A stretch of 64,000 nt of DNA, from contig DASQFI010000010.1 of the NCBI GenBank assembly GCA_035633215.1, positions 372,001-436,000 of the forward strand, written 5' to 3'. Position numbers and translations under genes: made by a program. Of this stretch, positions 27,612 through 35,906 are shown piece by piece (within the stretch, counting starts at the first letter, position 1; the number at the start of each line of letters is the position of its first letter). This DNA comes from DASQFI01 sp035633215. GTDB lineage: Bacteria; Acidobacteriota; Vicinamibacteria; Vicinamibacterales; SCN-69-37. The notes beneath the pieces are model-generated. The model was not told where the DNA came from. It made no database searches and was given only the letters and a program-made list of their open reading frames with translations.

Positions 27612-28256
27612 TTAGCTGAAGCGCGCGTCTTTGTACAAGTATGTGGTGTATTCGTAGAGACCGTAGTCGTGTCTGATGACGAAGTTGCGAGTCAGATGTT
27701 GGGTCAGGAACCTGGCCAGCTCGTCGAACGGGACATGAAAAAGATCGTCCCGTTCCCAATCCACGTACTTTGACATCATGGTGAACGCCAGCCCTGTTCG
27801 GGCTTTGGGGAACAACACCCGCAGGACACTGCTGACGTAGTCGAACATGTCCGGGTACGGAATATCGATCCTGGCCGTGAAGAGACCGTGGATGATGATG
27901 TAGTCAAAAACCGGCAGGCGATCTGGTTCCTCCAGGACGTCGAAATCGTAATACGTGATCTCCGGAAACTTCCGCCGCGAGACCTCGAGAAAGCGCGGCG
28001 ACAGATCCAGTCCGGCGTACGTGATATGGTCGAACCCGCGGGCGCGAATGTACTCGTAGAGATGTGACAAGCCGCAGCCAAAATCGAGCAGGCTGACCTT
28101 CGCGTCCGGCGTCCTGATGAGGTCGAGCATCACGCGGAAGCCCGTGTTCGCGATTTCCTGGGTTCGCCATCCGACGCCCAAATGGCTGTCCCCGTGCTGT
28201 TCGAGCAGTGCCTCGCAATATCGGACGATACTGAGATAAGGTTTCGGCTGCGGCAT
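27612..28256 (-). CDS. Class I SAM-dependent methyltransferase
   Basis: This 214-residue protein has motif I SLLDFGCGLSHLYEYI, an acidic end of strand 2 in AGLDLSPRFLEVS, motif II VFDYIIIHGLF and a tail FVIRHDYGLYEYTTYLYK. It is a Rossmann-fold methyltransferase, probably acting on a sugar or a small precursor of the surface polymer. The start MPQPKPYLS at 28256 is chosen; the frame is open to 28301, only 4 bases from the divergent aminotransferase gene. The promoters of both genes would have to overlap. Confidence 0.85.
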   Translation of the reverse strand: MPQPKPYLSIVRYCEALLEQHGDSHLGVGWRTQEIANTGFRVMLDLIRTPDAKVSLLDFGCGLSHLYEYIRARGFDHITYAGLDLSPRFLEVSRRKFPEITYYDFDVLEEPDRLPVFDYIIIHGLFTARIDIPYPDMFDYVSSVLRVLFPKARTGLAFTMMSKYVDWERDDLFHVPFDELARFLTQHLTRNFVIRHDYGLYEYTTYLYKDARFS

Positions 28257-28304
28257 CACTTCGCGGCATCCTAAACCACGCTTCGGGCGCCGACAACTCA
28301 CCCC

Positions 28305-29501
28305 ATGGAACTGTCAGACTTGGCGATCTTCGGCGGCGCGCCGCGCTTCGTCGAACCTCTCCATGTCGGCCGGCCGCACGTCGTGAGTCGCGCGGCGCTT
28401 CTCGAGCGCGTCAACGTCATCCTCGATCGGCACTGGCTGACCAACGACGGGCCGTACGTCGTGGAGTTCGAGCGTGAACTGTCACGCAGGCTCGGTGTGG
28501 CGCACTGCCTGGTGACGAGCAATGCCACGGCCGGTCTCGAGGTCCTCCTCAAGGCCTGCGGGCTGACCGGTGAGGTCATCGTGCCGGCGTTCACGTTTGT
28601 GGCCACGGCGCATGCCGTGCAGTGGTCCGGACTGACGCCGGTGTTCTGTGACATCGATCGACGCACGCACAACATCGACCCGCGCGACGTCGAAGCGCAA
28701 ATCACGACAAGAACCACCGCGATTCTCGCGACGCACATGTGGGGCCGTGCGTGCGACATCGACGCGCTCGGCGCCATCGCCGGCCAGCACCGCCTCCGCC
28801 TGTTCTTCGATGCGGCCCACGCGTTCGGCTGCCGCTACAAGGGTCGGCCGCTCGGGAGCTTCGGCGATGCCGAGGTGTTCAGCTTTCACGCGACCAAGGT
28901 CGTGACGACGTTCGAGGGCGGCGCCGTGACGACGAATCAGAGCGATCTGGCTGAGACCGTCTCGCTGATGCGAAGCTTCGGCTTCGCCGACTACGATCAG
29001 GTCGTGTCGGTCGGCACGAATGCCAAGATGCACGAGGCCGGCGCCGCTATGGGCCTCACGTCGCTCGAGGCCGTCTCCGGCGTCGTTGACGTCAATCGCC
29101 GGCACCACACGCAGTACCAGCGTGAACTCGGTCAACTGCCGGGGGTGACCATGATTAAGTTCGACCCAAACGACACGCCAAACTACCAGTACGTCGTGGC
29201 CGAGATCGACGCCGGGCACGCCGGCATCGGCCGCGACCTTCTGCAGCGCGTGCTATGGGCCGAAAATGTTCTGGCCAGACGCTATTTCTACCCGGGCTGC
29301 CACCGCATGCGGCCGTATGTCCGCGCAGATGGGTGCCCGGTCCGGGACCTGCCGGCCACCGACGATCTCGCGGCAAAAGTTCTGTGCCTGCCGACTGGCA
29401 CGGCGTTGACGAGCGACGACATCGGCACCGTCTGCGACATTGTGCGATACACGGTCGAGCATGGCCATGACGTCACCGCACGGGCCGAGCGGCGCGCCTG
29501 A
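28305..29501 (+). CDS. DegT/DnrJ/EryC1/StrS aminotransferase
   Basis: This 398-residue PLP enzyme has the family core: TSNATAGLEVLLKACG (phosphate binding), VPAFTFVATAHAVQW, FFDAAHAFGCRYKGR (Asp that pairs with the pyridine nitrogen) and FSFHATKVVTTFEGGAV, in which the Lys forms the Schiff base. Such enzymes convert keto-sugars to amino-sugars for O-antigen or capsule. The FemAB-like gene follows after 9 bases and could acylate the new amino group. Confidence 0.93.
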   Translation: MELSDLAIFGGAPRFVEPLHVGRPHVVSRAALLERVNVILDRHWLTNDGPYVVEFERELSRRLGVAHCLVTSNATAGLEVLLKACGLTGEVIVPAFTFVATAHAVQWSGLTPVFCDIDRRTHNIDPRDVEAQITTRTTAILATHMWGRACDIDALGAIAGQHRLRLFFDAAHAFGCRYKGRPLGSFGDAEVFSFHATKVVTTFEGGAVTTNQSDLAETVSLMRSFGFADYDQVVSVGTNAKMHEAGAAMGLTSLEAVSGVVDVNRRHHTQYQRELGQLPGVTMIKFDPNDTPNYQYVVAEIDAGHAGIGRDLLQRVLWAENVLARRYFYPGCHRMRPYVRADGCPVRDLPATDDLAAKVLCLPTGTALTSDDIGTVCDIVRYTVEHGHDVTARAERRA

Positions 29502-29510
29502 CGACGGTCC

Positions 29511-30452
29511 ATGATGGACGCGACAGCGTCGGCAACCAAGCTATCCAGTGAGGCGGGCTATCGTCACGCCCGCTACGCCGAGGCCCTCTCCGAATTCGGG
29601 ACGCCCATCTTTCTGCCGAACTGTGGCGGTTGGCTCCTGCGTCGTCACGTGCCGGATTCCGATCGGGACGACGCGACGGGCTGCTATCCGGTGTTCGTCT
29701 GCGACCGATGGGAAGCGCTGCACGACGACGTGCGTTCCATGGCTGGTGACCTGGTGAGTCTGACGATCGTGACCGATCCGTTCGCGGAGGTCGGCCCCGG
29801 CGAGTTGCGACGCGGCTTCGACGTCGTCATGCCGTTCAAGGAACACTTCGTCGTCGATCTGAAGCAGCGAGCCGCACATTCCGTGTCCCGTCACCATCGT
29901 CACTACGCGGCCAGGGCGTTGCGCGCGCTCAGCATCGAGTTGTGCGCTGAGCCGCTGGCGTTTCTGGACGAGTGGGTGGGGATGTTCGATCTGCTGGTCC
30001 AGAAACACCAGCTCCGCGGCGTACGTGCCTTCTCGCGGCAGAGCTTCGCGCATCAGTTGACGGTACCCGGCGTCGTGATGTTTCGCGCGTCACATCGCGG
30101 CGCGACCGTCGGTCTGCACGTCTGGTATGCGCAGGACGGCGTCGGCTACTCCCACCTTAGCGCAACGTCCGATGAGGGACGCGCGTTGATGGCGTCGTAC
30201 GGACTCTACGCCGCCGCGATCGAATGGTTCACCTCCCGAGCGCAGTGGCTGAGCCTCGGCGGCGCCGCCGGCACGAGCGAGAGAGCCGACGATGGACTCG
30301 CGTATTTCAAGCGAGGCTGGTCCACGGGCAGCAGACCCGTCTACGTCTGCGGCCGCATTCTCGATGCATCGGCTTACGCGGAGCTCGCTGCGCGAGGTCG
30401 CGCAGACGCCGTGTCCTACTTTCCCGTCTACCGGCGCGGCGAGTTCGACTGA
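29511..30452 (+). CDS. FemAB-like GNAT acyltransferase
   Basis: This 313-residue protein has the layout of FemAB/Acetyltransf_6 enzymes. The C-terminal GNAT core has VVMFRASHRGATVGLHVWYAQ, SHLSATSDEGR, YGLYAAAIEWF and GLAYFKRGWSTGSRPVY, the last being a typical FemAB ending. These enzymes transfer acyl or aminoacyl groups to sugars, lipids or peptides. Together with the aminotransferase 9 bases upstream it may form an amino-sugar acylation step. The 3' end overlaps the convergent gene by 25 bases. Confidence 0.78.
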   Translation: MMDATASATKLSSEAGYRHARYAEALSEFGTPIFLPNCGGWLLRRHVPDSDRDDATGCYPVFVCDRWEALHDDVRSMAGDLVSLTIVTDPFAEVGPGELRRGFDVVMPFKEHFVVDLKQRAAHSVSRHHRHYAARALRALSIELCAEPLAFLDEWVGMFDLLVQKHQLRGVRAFSRQSFAHQLTVPGVVMFRASHRGATVGLHVWYAQDGVGYSHLSATSDEGRALMASYGLYAAAIEWFTSRAQWLSLGGAAGTSERADDGLAYFKRGWSTGSRPVYVCGRILDASAYAELAARGRADAVSYFPVYRRGEFD

Positions 30453-32866
30453 GCGGCGTCCAGCGCCTCCTTGAGTCGAGCCTCGAAAATCGTCGGGCTG
30501 TACTCCTTCATCACGCGCTCGAGCGCCGAATCCCGAAGCGACTGCCAGAGAGAAGCATCCGTATATACGGCCGCAATCGCGCGCGCGATCTCGTCCGGCC
30601 GATCGCCGGTCAGCAGGTCGATGCCCGCCGCCCAGCCAAGCTGCTTTGCCAGCTCGGTCGTGCAGACGATGGGCAGGCCGTGTGCGGCCGCCTCCACCAT
30701 CTTCAATGGAATGCCGGCCGAGTAGCGAGTGGGCGCGACGAAAACCCTGGCGTCCTCGTACAAGGGTGTCAGGTCAGCCACATCCGAGTGAAACTCGACA
30801 CCCGGTTGCTGCATGGCCATCAAGCTGTCTGGGATTCTCGCGCCTGCCACGATGAGCGGAGCGTCAGCAGCCGACGTGTGACCCAGCGCGGGGTGCACCT
30901 CGCGCACCAGGAACGCAGCGGCGTCTTCGTTCGGCGAACCCGGCGTAAAGGCCCCGACGAACAGGATCGATCGTCGGGCGTCGAAGACCGTCGCGCTCGG
31001 GACTGGATCGACGGCATGGCCAAGCACCGACACGTTCGATAGCCCCGCGTCGAGGAAGTACCTCTGCTCGGATGGGCTCACCACGAGCACGGCCGCGCAT
31101 CCGTATGCCAGACCGACCTCCTGCTGAATCATCGACACGACATCGGCTTCGGCCACCGGCGTCCCGCTCATGCGTTGCCGCGCGACCTCCCGAAGCACCG
31201 ACAACGCCTCCGTGTCGTAGATCACGGGGCAGGTGACGCCAGCCAGCTCTCGCCCAAGTGCGGCCTTGAGATACCGCATATTGTGCGAACGGCTGACGAT
31301 GACCATGCGGATGTGGGCGGGGAGAGATTTGAAGAGCGGCCCGAGACCCTGTGGACCTGCCGGCGGGAGAACTTCGACGTCGGGGAAGTCGTGACTCGAG
31401 CGGCGCTCGGAAGTTCCATTCGTGGGATAGATGGCCACGAACCAGCCGAGCGTGCGGAGGGCACGGAACATCGCGGCGGCCCGTGGGAATCCCGCGCCAA
31501 ACGCCGCGTCCGGCAGTACGTCATCGATCACGAGCGCCCAGGGCCGCGTCCGCGGCCGGGATCGGGCGGCGAGCAGGCCCTCCGAACGTGTCGGCTGTTG
31601 CTCCAGCCAATCCCCGTGGAGGGAGACGAACACCGCCTGCCGGTCACGCTGCAGTCTGACTGCGTCGCCGGACGTTGCACTGCTCGCGAACTCCACATGA
31701 GTGGCGGCCGCGTGTGGCGTGTAGACGACTCGGAGTCCCTCGCGCCAGAGCCGCACGCAGTAGTCGACATCCTCATAGTAGGCGGGCTTGTAACGCTCGT
31801 CGAAGCCGCCGAGCCGCAGGAACAGATCGCGTCGCGTCAGCAACATTGCGCCGGAACAGAAGTCCACGTCCCGCTCGAACGAACATTCGGGCGCGGCCGG
31901 ATCGCCGCCGCGTCCGTACCCCTCGCACGATCCATCCCTCCACACGATGGCGCCAGCCTCCTGCAGCCGGCCATCAGGCCAGATCAATTTGCCCCCAACC
32001 GCGCCGATCGTGTCTGAGCGTTCGAGAACGTGCATCAGATTTCGCAGAGCGCCGGAGTGCATGACGGCGTCGCTATTCAGAAAGAGCAGGAGCTCGCCTC
32101 GCGCGGCCCGGGCGCCCTGATTGGCGGCCAGGGTGAAGCCGAGGTTCGTCGTGTTGATCAAGACCGTCGGCCCGTCAACGTGTTGCAGGAGCTCGGCGGT
32201 CTCGTCGGTCGACCCATTGTCCACCAGCACGATGTCCAGCGAGACCTCGCGTTGCTCGCAGATCGACGTGAGTGCGCGCAGCGTCAGTTCGGCGCGATTC
32301 CACAGGGCGACGACCACGGTCACGCGTGGTGCGTCGGATTGTGGACAGACCAGCCGATCACCGCGCTCGAGAAGCCTCTGAAGCTCCAATCGGCACGAAC
32401 GGTCGAACTGTGACCTGGCTGCGCGGCCTGCGGTCCTGACCGCCGCCCGCTCCCGGTACTCGCGCAGCGGTGCCGCGACGTTCGATCGCAGCCATCGCCG
32501 GAGCCGGGCACGCGACGGCGACCAGGTGAAGAGCCTGACGTCGCGCCCGTCGCGAAGGCGTGCCCAGATTTCCAGTCTCCGCGCGGCCGCCGGCTCAGCT
32601 GGCAGTTCGAGATAGCCTGAAAAACCGGATGCGATCGTTTCGGCGTCGCTCCCGTACACGCTGGCGACATCATCGCGGCGTCTCCGGCACTCGAGGTCAA
32701 TCTCGCGCCCGAATCCCCGCGCGACCATTCGAATAATCGGCATGTCGCGCGAAAACGCCCAGCCGCCAATCGACACGCAGTCCTGGAGAACGTCGTCGGG
32801 CCTCGGACTTTCGAGCCAGCCGAAGATGCCGGGCTCGATGCGATGACGAGGATCGGGCGGCGGCAC
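30428..32866 (-). CDS. GT2-GT4 glycosyltransferase with N-terminal GWAF accessory domain
   Basis: This 812-residue chain has three parts. Residues about 10-125 are a beta-rich accessory domain (CVSIGGWAFSRDMPI; SGFSGYLELP). Residues about 185-420 are a GT2 domain (VTVVVALWNRAELTLRAL; VDNGSTDETAELL; LFLNSDAVMH; YYEDVDYCVRLWREG). Residues about 455-812 are a GT4 domain (ILFVGAFTPGSPNEDAAAFLV; VAPTRYSAGIPLKMVEAAAHGLPIV). The order of GT2 and GT4 is opposite to that in the enzyme at 15657. The start is GTG at 32866. It probably adds two successive sugars to the surface polymer. Confidence 0.88.
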   Translation of the reverse strand: MPPPDPRHRIEPGIFGWLESPRPDDVLQDCVSIGGWAFSRDMPIIRMVARGFGREIDLECRRRRDDVASVYGSDAETIASGFSGYLELPAEPAAARRLEIWARLRDGRDVRLFTWSPSRARLRRWLRSNVAAPLREYRERAAVRTAGRAARSQFDRSCRLELQRLLERGDRLVCPQSDAPRVTVVVALWNRAELTLRALTSICEQREVSLDIVLVDNGSTDETAELLQHVDGPTVLINTTNLGFTLAANQGARAARGELLLFLNSDAVMHSGALRNLMHVLERSDTIGAVGGKLIWPDGRLQEAGAIVWRDGSCEGYGRGGDPAAPECSFERDVDFCSGAMLLTRRDLFLRLGGFDERYKPAYYEDVDYCVRLWREGLRVVYTPHAAATHVEFASSATSGDAVRLQRDRQAVFVSLHGDWLEQQPTRSEGLLAARSRPRTRPWALVIDDVLPDAAFGAGFPRAAAMFRALRTLGWFVAIYPTNGTSERRSSHDFPDVEVLPPAGPQGLGPLFKSLPAHIRMVIVSRSHNMRYLKAALGRELAGVTCPVIYDTEALSVLREVARQRMSGTPVAEADVVSMIQQEVGLAYGCAAVLVVSPSEQRYFLDAGLSNVSVLGHAVDPVPSATVFDARRSILFVGAFTPGSPNEDAAAFLVREVHPALGHTSAADAPLIVAGARIPDSLMAMQQPGVEFHSDVADLTPLYEDARVFVAPTRYSAGIPLKMVEAAAHGLPIVCTTELAKQLGWAAGIDLLTGDRPDEIARAIAAVYTDASLWQSLRDSALERVMKEYSPTIFEARLKEALDAAQSNSPRR

Positions 32867-32879
32867 AGGCAGAGATTAG

Positions 32880-32977
32880 AGCCGTTCTCACTTTCCGCGA
32901 AATGCAAAACCGCTCGAATCTCGGACAGATGGGCCGAATTCTGCCCGGCGGGCCGCTACAGGAGAGTGAGAACGGCT
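32880..32977. repeat. 13-bp perfect inverted repeat with 72-base spacer
   Basis: AGCCGTTCTCACT (32880-32892) and its exact reverse complement AGTGAGAACGGCT (32965-32977) flank a 72-base spacer in the gap between the alanine racemase stop and the downstream glycosyltransferase start. The flanking bases extend the match weakly. It could be a transcription terminator for the racemase or the remnant of a small mobile element. No coding potential was seen in the 163-base gap. Confidence 0.6.
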
Positions 32978-33029
32978 TTGGCAGGAACATCGGCTGCGTC
33001 CCTGCGACGGGGCGGGCCTTACAAAGACG

Positions 33030-34244
33030 TCAGATCACTTTGCGTGGCATCGACGGATTCAGGTGCATGGTGAGGTCGTACACGGATGCGCCGCAGGCGG
33101 CGCTGACGTCCTCGGGCCGCGAGCCGGCCTGCCAGTCCCACAGCGTCGCGACGTCGCCGATCTTGACCCGCGGGTCGCGCCCGATCTCGACGATCGTGTG
33201 GCTCGCGGAGACCGACGCGATCACCGGGTAGAGGTCGTCGCCGATCCGCACGCGGCCGCCTTTCGCCGCAGCGCGCGGCCAACCGTCCGCGTGGCCGACC
33301 GGTAGTGTGGCGATCCACACGTCATCCTTGGCGACGTACGCACGGCCGTAGCCCGCGCTGTCGCCACTCTTCAGAAGCTTGACGTAGGCGACGCGCGCAC
33401 GAAGCGCCATCGCCGGCCGCAGGTCGAGGACCCCCGCCGTCCTGAATTCCTGCTCCGAGTAGACGCCGTACAGCGCCATGCCGGGCCGCACCATGTCGAA
33501 GAACGCCGTTGGGTGCTGGAAGAGCCCGAAGCTCGAGGCTGTGTGCTTGCGCCCCAGCGCGATCTTCTCCTGATCGAGGCCGTCGCAGAGCGACTGAAAC
33601 CGGCGAACCTGCTCCTTATCGAGGTCGGGGTCTTCCGCAAACGTCATCATGACGCCGTCGATGCGCACGGCCTTGCGTGCGGCGATGTCGCGAATGAGCA
33701 CCGCCGCCTGACCGTGCGGGACGCCGACGCGTCCAAGACCGGTGTCGATGCAGACGTGCACAGGAATCGCGCGTTGCCGCTTGGCCGCTGCGCGCTCCAG
33801 CGCGTCCCCGACTGGCGTATAAACCATCGGCATGATGTCGCGCGCCGCCGCCTCTGCCAGGTTCGACTCGTCGAACGGGCCCATCAGCAACACTGGCTTG
33901 CGCACGCCAGCATCTCGAAGTGTGACCGCTTCGTGCATCTTGACGACCGCAAGTCCGTGGACGGAGACCAGCGGCTCCAGCAGGCGTGCGGCATCGGCGA
34001 GACCCATGCCGTACGCGTTGTTTTTGATGACCGCCAGAATGGGCCGGCCGGAGGCGCGCGCGGCGACCTGCTGCACGTTGTGACGGAGATTCGCGGTGTT
34101 GATCTCAATCCATGGATCGAACGACGACACGCCGGCGGCCCGAACGGGAGGCCCCTGCTGGCCGGCGGCTGTGAGCGCACGCGGGATGCCCGCGGCGGCC
34201 AGCATCGACGCCGCCTCGAGAAAGCGACGACGAGATCGATTCAT
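33030..34244 (-). CDS. alr: Tat-targeted alanine racemase-like protein
   Basis: This 404-residue fold-type III PLP enzyme should interconvert L- and D-amino acids, classically alanine for peptidoglycan. The PLP Lys74 is in AVIKNNAYGMG and the second catalytic base Tyr299 in SAGYGRAYVA; DTGLGRVG matches the barrel phosphate side. The N-terminus is a twin-arginine signal (MNRSRRRFLEAASML), which predicts export. The Met-Asp pair that usually follows VS in the substrate pocket is replaced (VSASH, 345-349), so specificity may differ. ATG at 34244 has GGAGG upstream. It lies 19 bases from the DsbD-N gene, probably in one operon. Confidence 0.88.
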   Translation of the reverse strand: MNRSRRRFLEAASMLAAAGIPRALTAAGQQGPPVRAAGVSSFDPWIEINTANLRHNVQQVAARASGRPILAVIKNNAYGMGLADAARLLEPLVSVHGLAVVKMHEAVTLRDAGVRKPVLLMGPFDESNLAEAAARDIMPMVYTPVGDALERAAAKRQRAIPVHVCIDTGLGRVGVPHGQAAVLIRDIAARKAVRIDGVMMTFAEDPDLDKEQVRRFQSLCDGLDQEKIALGRKHTASSFGLFQHPTAFFDMVRPGMALYGVYSEQEFRTAGVLDLRPAMALRARVAYVKLLKSGDSAGYGRAYVAKDDVWIATLPVGHADGWPRAAAKGGRVRIGDDLYPVIASVSASHTIVEIGRDPRVKIGDVATLWDWQAGSRPEDVSAACGASVYDLTMHLNPSMPRKVI

Positions 34245-34263
34245 TGAGTCCTCCGGGCCGGGC

Positions 34264-34812
34264 CTACCGCGCCGCGGGCGTGAGCTCGACTTTCCAGCTG
34301 ACCGCAACGCTGTCCGGCCGATAGCAGACGAGATCGTCGCACGCCTGGTATTCGAGCGTCCCGGGAATCACGAGCGTGTCTTTCGCCGCGGCCCGCTGCC
34401 GCATTTTCGCCGTGTTCGCCAGCGTGATGTCCTGCGTGATCTGAAAGGGCTTGTTGTAGACCTTGAACGTCTCGCTGGTCGGCGCGAAGAAGTACGACAC
34501 GGATGGTGGATAGCGCGCCGGCGTCGCTTTGAGGTCGGCGGAGGTCTGAAGCTTCACCGCGATCGCCCCGATCTGGCCAGGGGCGTAGACGTGAATCTTG
34601 GCCGCCGGTGTGACGTCGACTGACAACGCGATCCGTCCGCCCGGTGCGGCCGTCGCGCCGCTCTGTCCCAGACGCAACTTCAGATAACGCGCGGTGATCT
34701 CGTTCGGATCTGTGGGCTTTGGAGTTTGTTGCTTGTCCACCGTAGCCCGCGCGAAGGTGGACCCACCGCTCGCCACCACGATCGCTATCAGTCCCAGGAC
34801 AATGCTTCGCAT
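34264..34812 (-). CDS. Secreted DsbD N-terminal domain-like protein
   Basis: This 182-residue exported protein has a signal peptide (about 1-18) and one immunoglobulin-like domain of the DsbD-N kind, ending LEYQACDDLVCYRPDSVAVSWKVEL. The two Cys in CDDLVC are the redox pair by which DsbD-alpha passes electrons to periplasmic partners. There is no transmembrane or thioredoxin part, so it must work with another reductase. Residues 17-26 (STFARATVDK) at the signal cleavage zone are encoded by a copy of the 28-nt palindrome. The racemase gene follows 19 bases later. Confidence 0.85.
   Translation of the reverse strand: MRSIVLGLIAIVVASGGSTFARATVDKQQTPKPTDPNEITARYLKLRLGQSGATAAPGGRIALSVDVTPAAKIHVYAPGQIGAIAVKLQTSADLKATPARYPPSVSYFFAPTSETFKVYNKPFQITQDITLANTAKMRQRAAAKDTLVIPGTLEYQACDDLVCYRPDSVAVSWKVELTPAAR
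34735..34762 (+). repeat. CCGCC-GTA-GC small palindrome, copy 3 (within signal-peptide region)
   Basis: Layout: 7-bp stem GTCCACC with GGTGGAC, GTA/GAA internal loop, GC/GC inner stem, loop CCGC; total 28 nt. Compared with the copy at 55897, one stem pair has changed on both sides (G-C to A-T), which keeps the stem intact. It encodes the cleavage-zone residues of the DsbD-N protein on the minus strand. Confidence 0.85.
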
Positions 34813-34852
34813 ACTTCCGGTACAGACTCCGGATCGCCGCCATTAGTTCTTC

Positions 34853-35863
34853 TCAGCGAACCTTCGGCGCGATCGCGATGCGTTTTGGCCCGCTCTGCCG
34901 GGCGAACTGGATGTTGTGCAGCACCTTTCGGCTCGCGATGTCGATCGCCGCGACGGCGTCCGAATACCAGAGGCTCACGAACAGCACTTTACCGTCCGGC
35001 CGCATCGTGAACCAGTGCGGAAAATGACCGACGCGGATCTGGCCGGTCTCTCGCATGTCGGGCAGGCTCACGATCCGGATGAGATCGTTGATGCAGTCGC
35101 TGACCCAGAGCTCGCGTTCGTCCGGAGAGAGGTGCAGTGCGTGCGTGAAGGTGTCGAGATACGGCCGCGGCAGGCCGTCCGGCAGCGTGCCGAGCTCGAC
35201 GCGGCGCGTGACGCCCTTCTCGCTGTCCAGGACGACGAACCCGAGGAGATTCGAGAGGGCGGCGTAAACCGTTCGGCCGTCTTTCGTTGGCGCGAGCGGT
35301 CGGACCCCATCCGCGGTCGGGAGGTTGTACAGCAGCGACTGCTTGGCGGGATCGAGCACGATGACAGCGTTGCCGAACTGAGCGCCGACGAAAATGCGTG
35401 ATCCGTCCGACGAGGTATATGCGTCGTGCGGTCCCTTCGGTGTGGGGATCTTTTTGAGCAGCGCGAGCGGCTCGAGCTGTACGATGGCAATCGCGTCCTC
35501 GCCGCGCAGCGGCACGTACGCCAGGCGGCCGTCGCGCGTGAGCGTCAGCTGGTTGGGATCTTTGCCAATCTGGACCTGATTGACGATGATGCCCTGACGC
35601 GCGTCAATGACCTGGAAGTTGCCGGTCTTGTCGCTGGCGACGTAGATCCTGGAGCCGTCGGCGGAGATGGCCAGCCCATGCAGCCTCGGGTCGGTGGTGA
35701 TCCGTCTGATCTCTTTGAACGTATACGGATCGGCTTCGACAAGCTGATCGATCTCGCCGAGCGTGATCCAGAGCGTGCTCTCGGCCTGCCGGGCGGTCGC
35801 AGGTGGGACCGCCAGCGCGGCAAGCCCACAGAAGAGACCGATGATTGCGATGGTTCGCGTCAA
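34853..35863 (-). CDS. Secreted YVTN/YncE-type beta-propeller protein
   Basis: This 336-residue protein has a signal peptide (about 1-24, IAIIGLFCGLAALAVPPATA) and about seven propeller blades with repeats such as GLAISADGSRIYVASDKTGNFQVID and LTRDGRLAYVPLRGEDAIAIV. Members of this family bind partners or cofactors in the periplasm; no enzyme residues are evident. The start is TTG at 35863. The order on this strand is propeller, DsbD-N protein, racemase, with gaps of 40 and 19 bases, so one transcript is possible. Confidence 0.85.
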   Translation of the reverse strand: MTRTIAIIGLFCGLAALAVPPATARQAESTLWITLGEIDQLVEADPYTFKEIRRITTDPRLHGLAISADGSRIYVASDKTGNFQVIDARQGIIVNQVQIGKDPNQLTLTRDGRLAYVPLRGEDAIAIVQLEPLALLKKIPTPKGPHDAYTSSDGSRIFVGAQFGNAVIVLDPAKQSLLYNLPTADGVRPLAPTKDGRTVYAALSNLLGFVVLDSEKGVTRRVELGTLPDGLPRPYLDTFTHALHLSPDERELWVSDCINDLIRIVSLPDMRETGQIRVGHFPHWFTMRPDGKVLFVSLWYSDAVAAIDIASRKVLHNIQFARQSGPKRIAIAPKVR

Positions 35864-35906
35864 GCGCGCTCTCCGAGGCCCCTCATCTGGTCACCAAATC
35901 ACAGAT

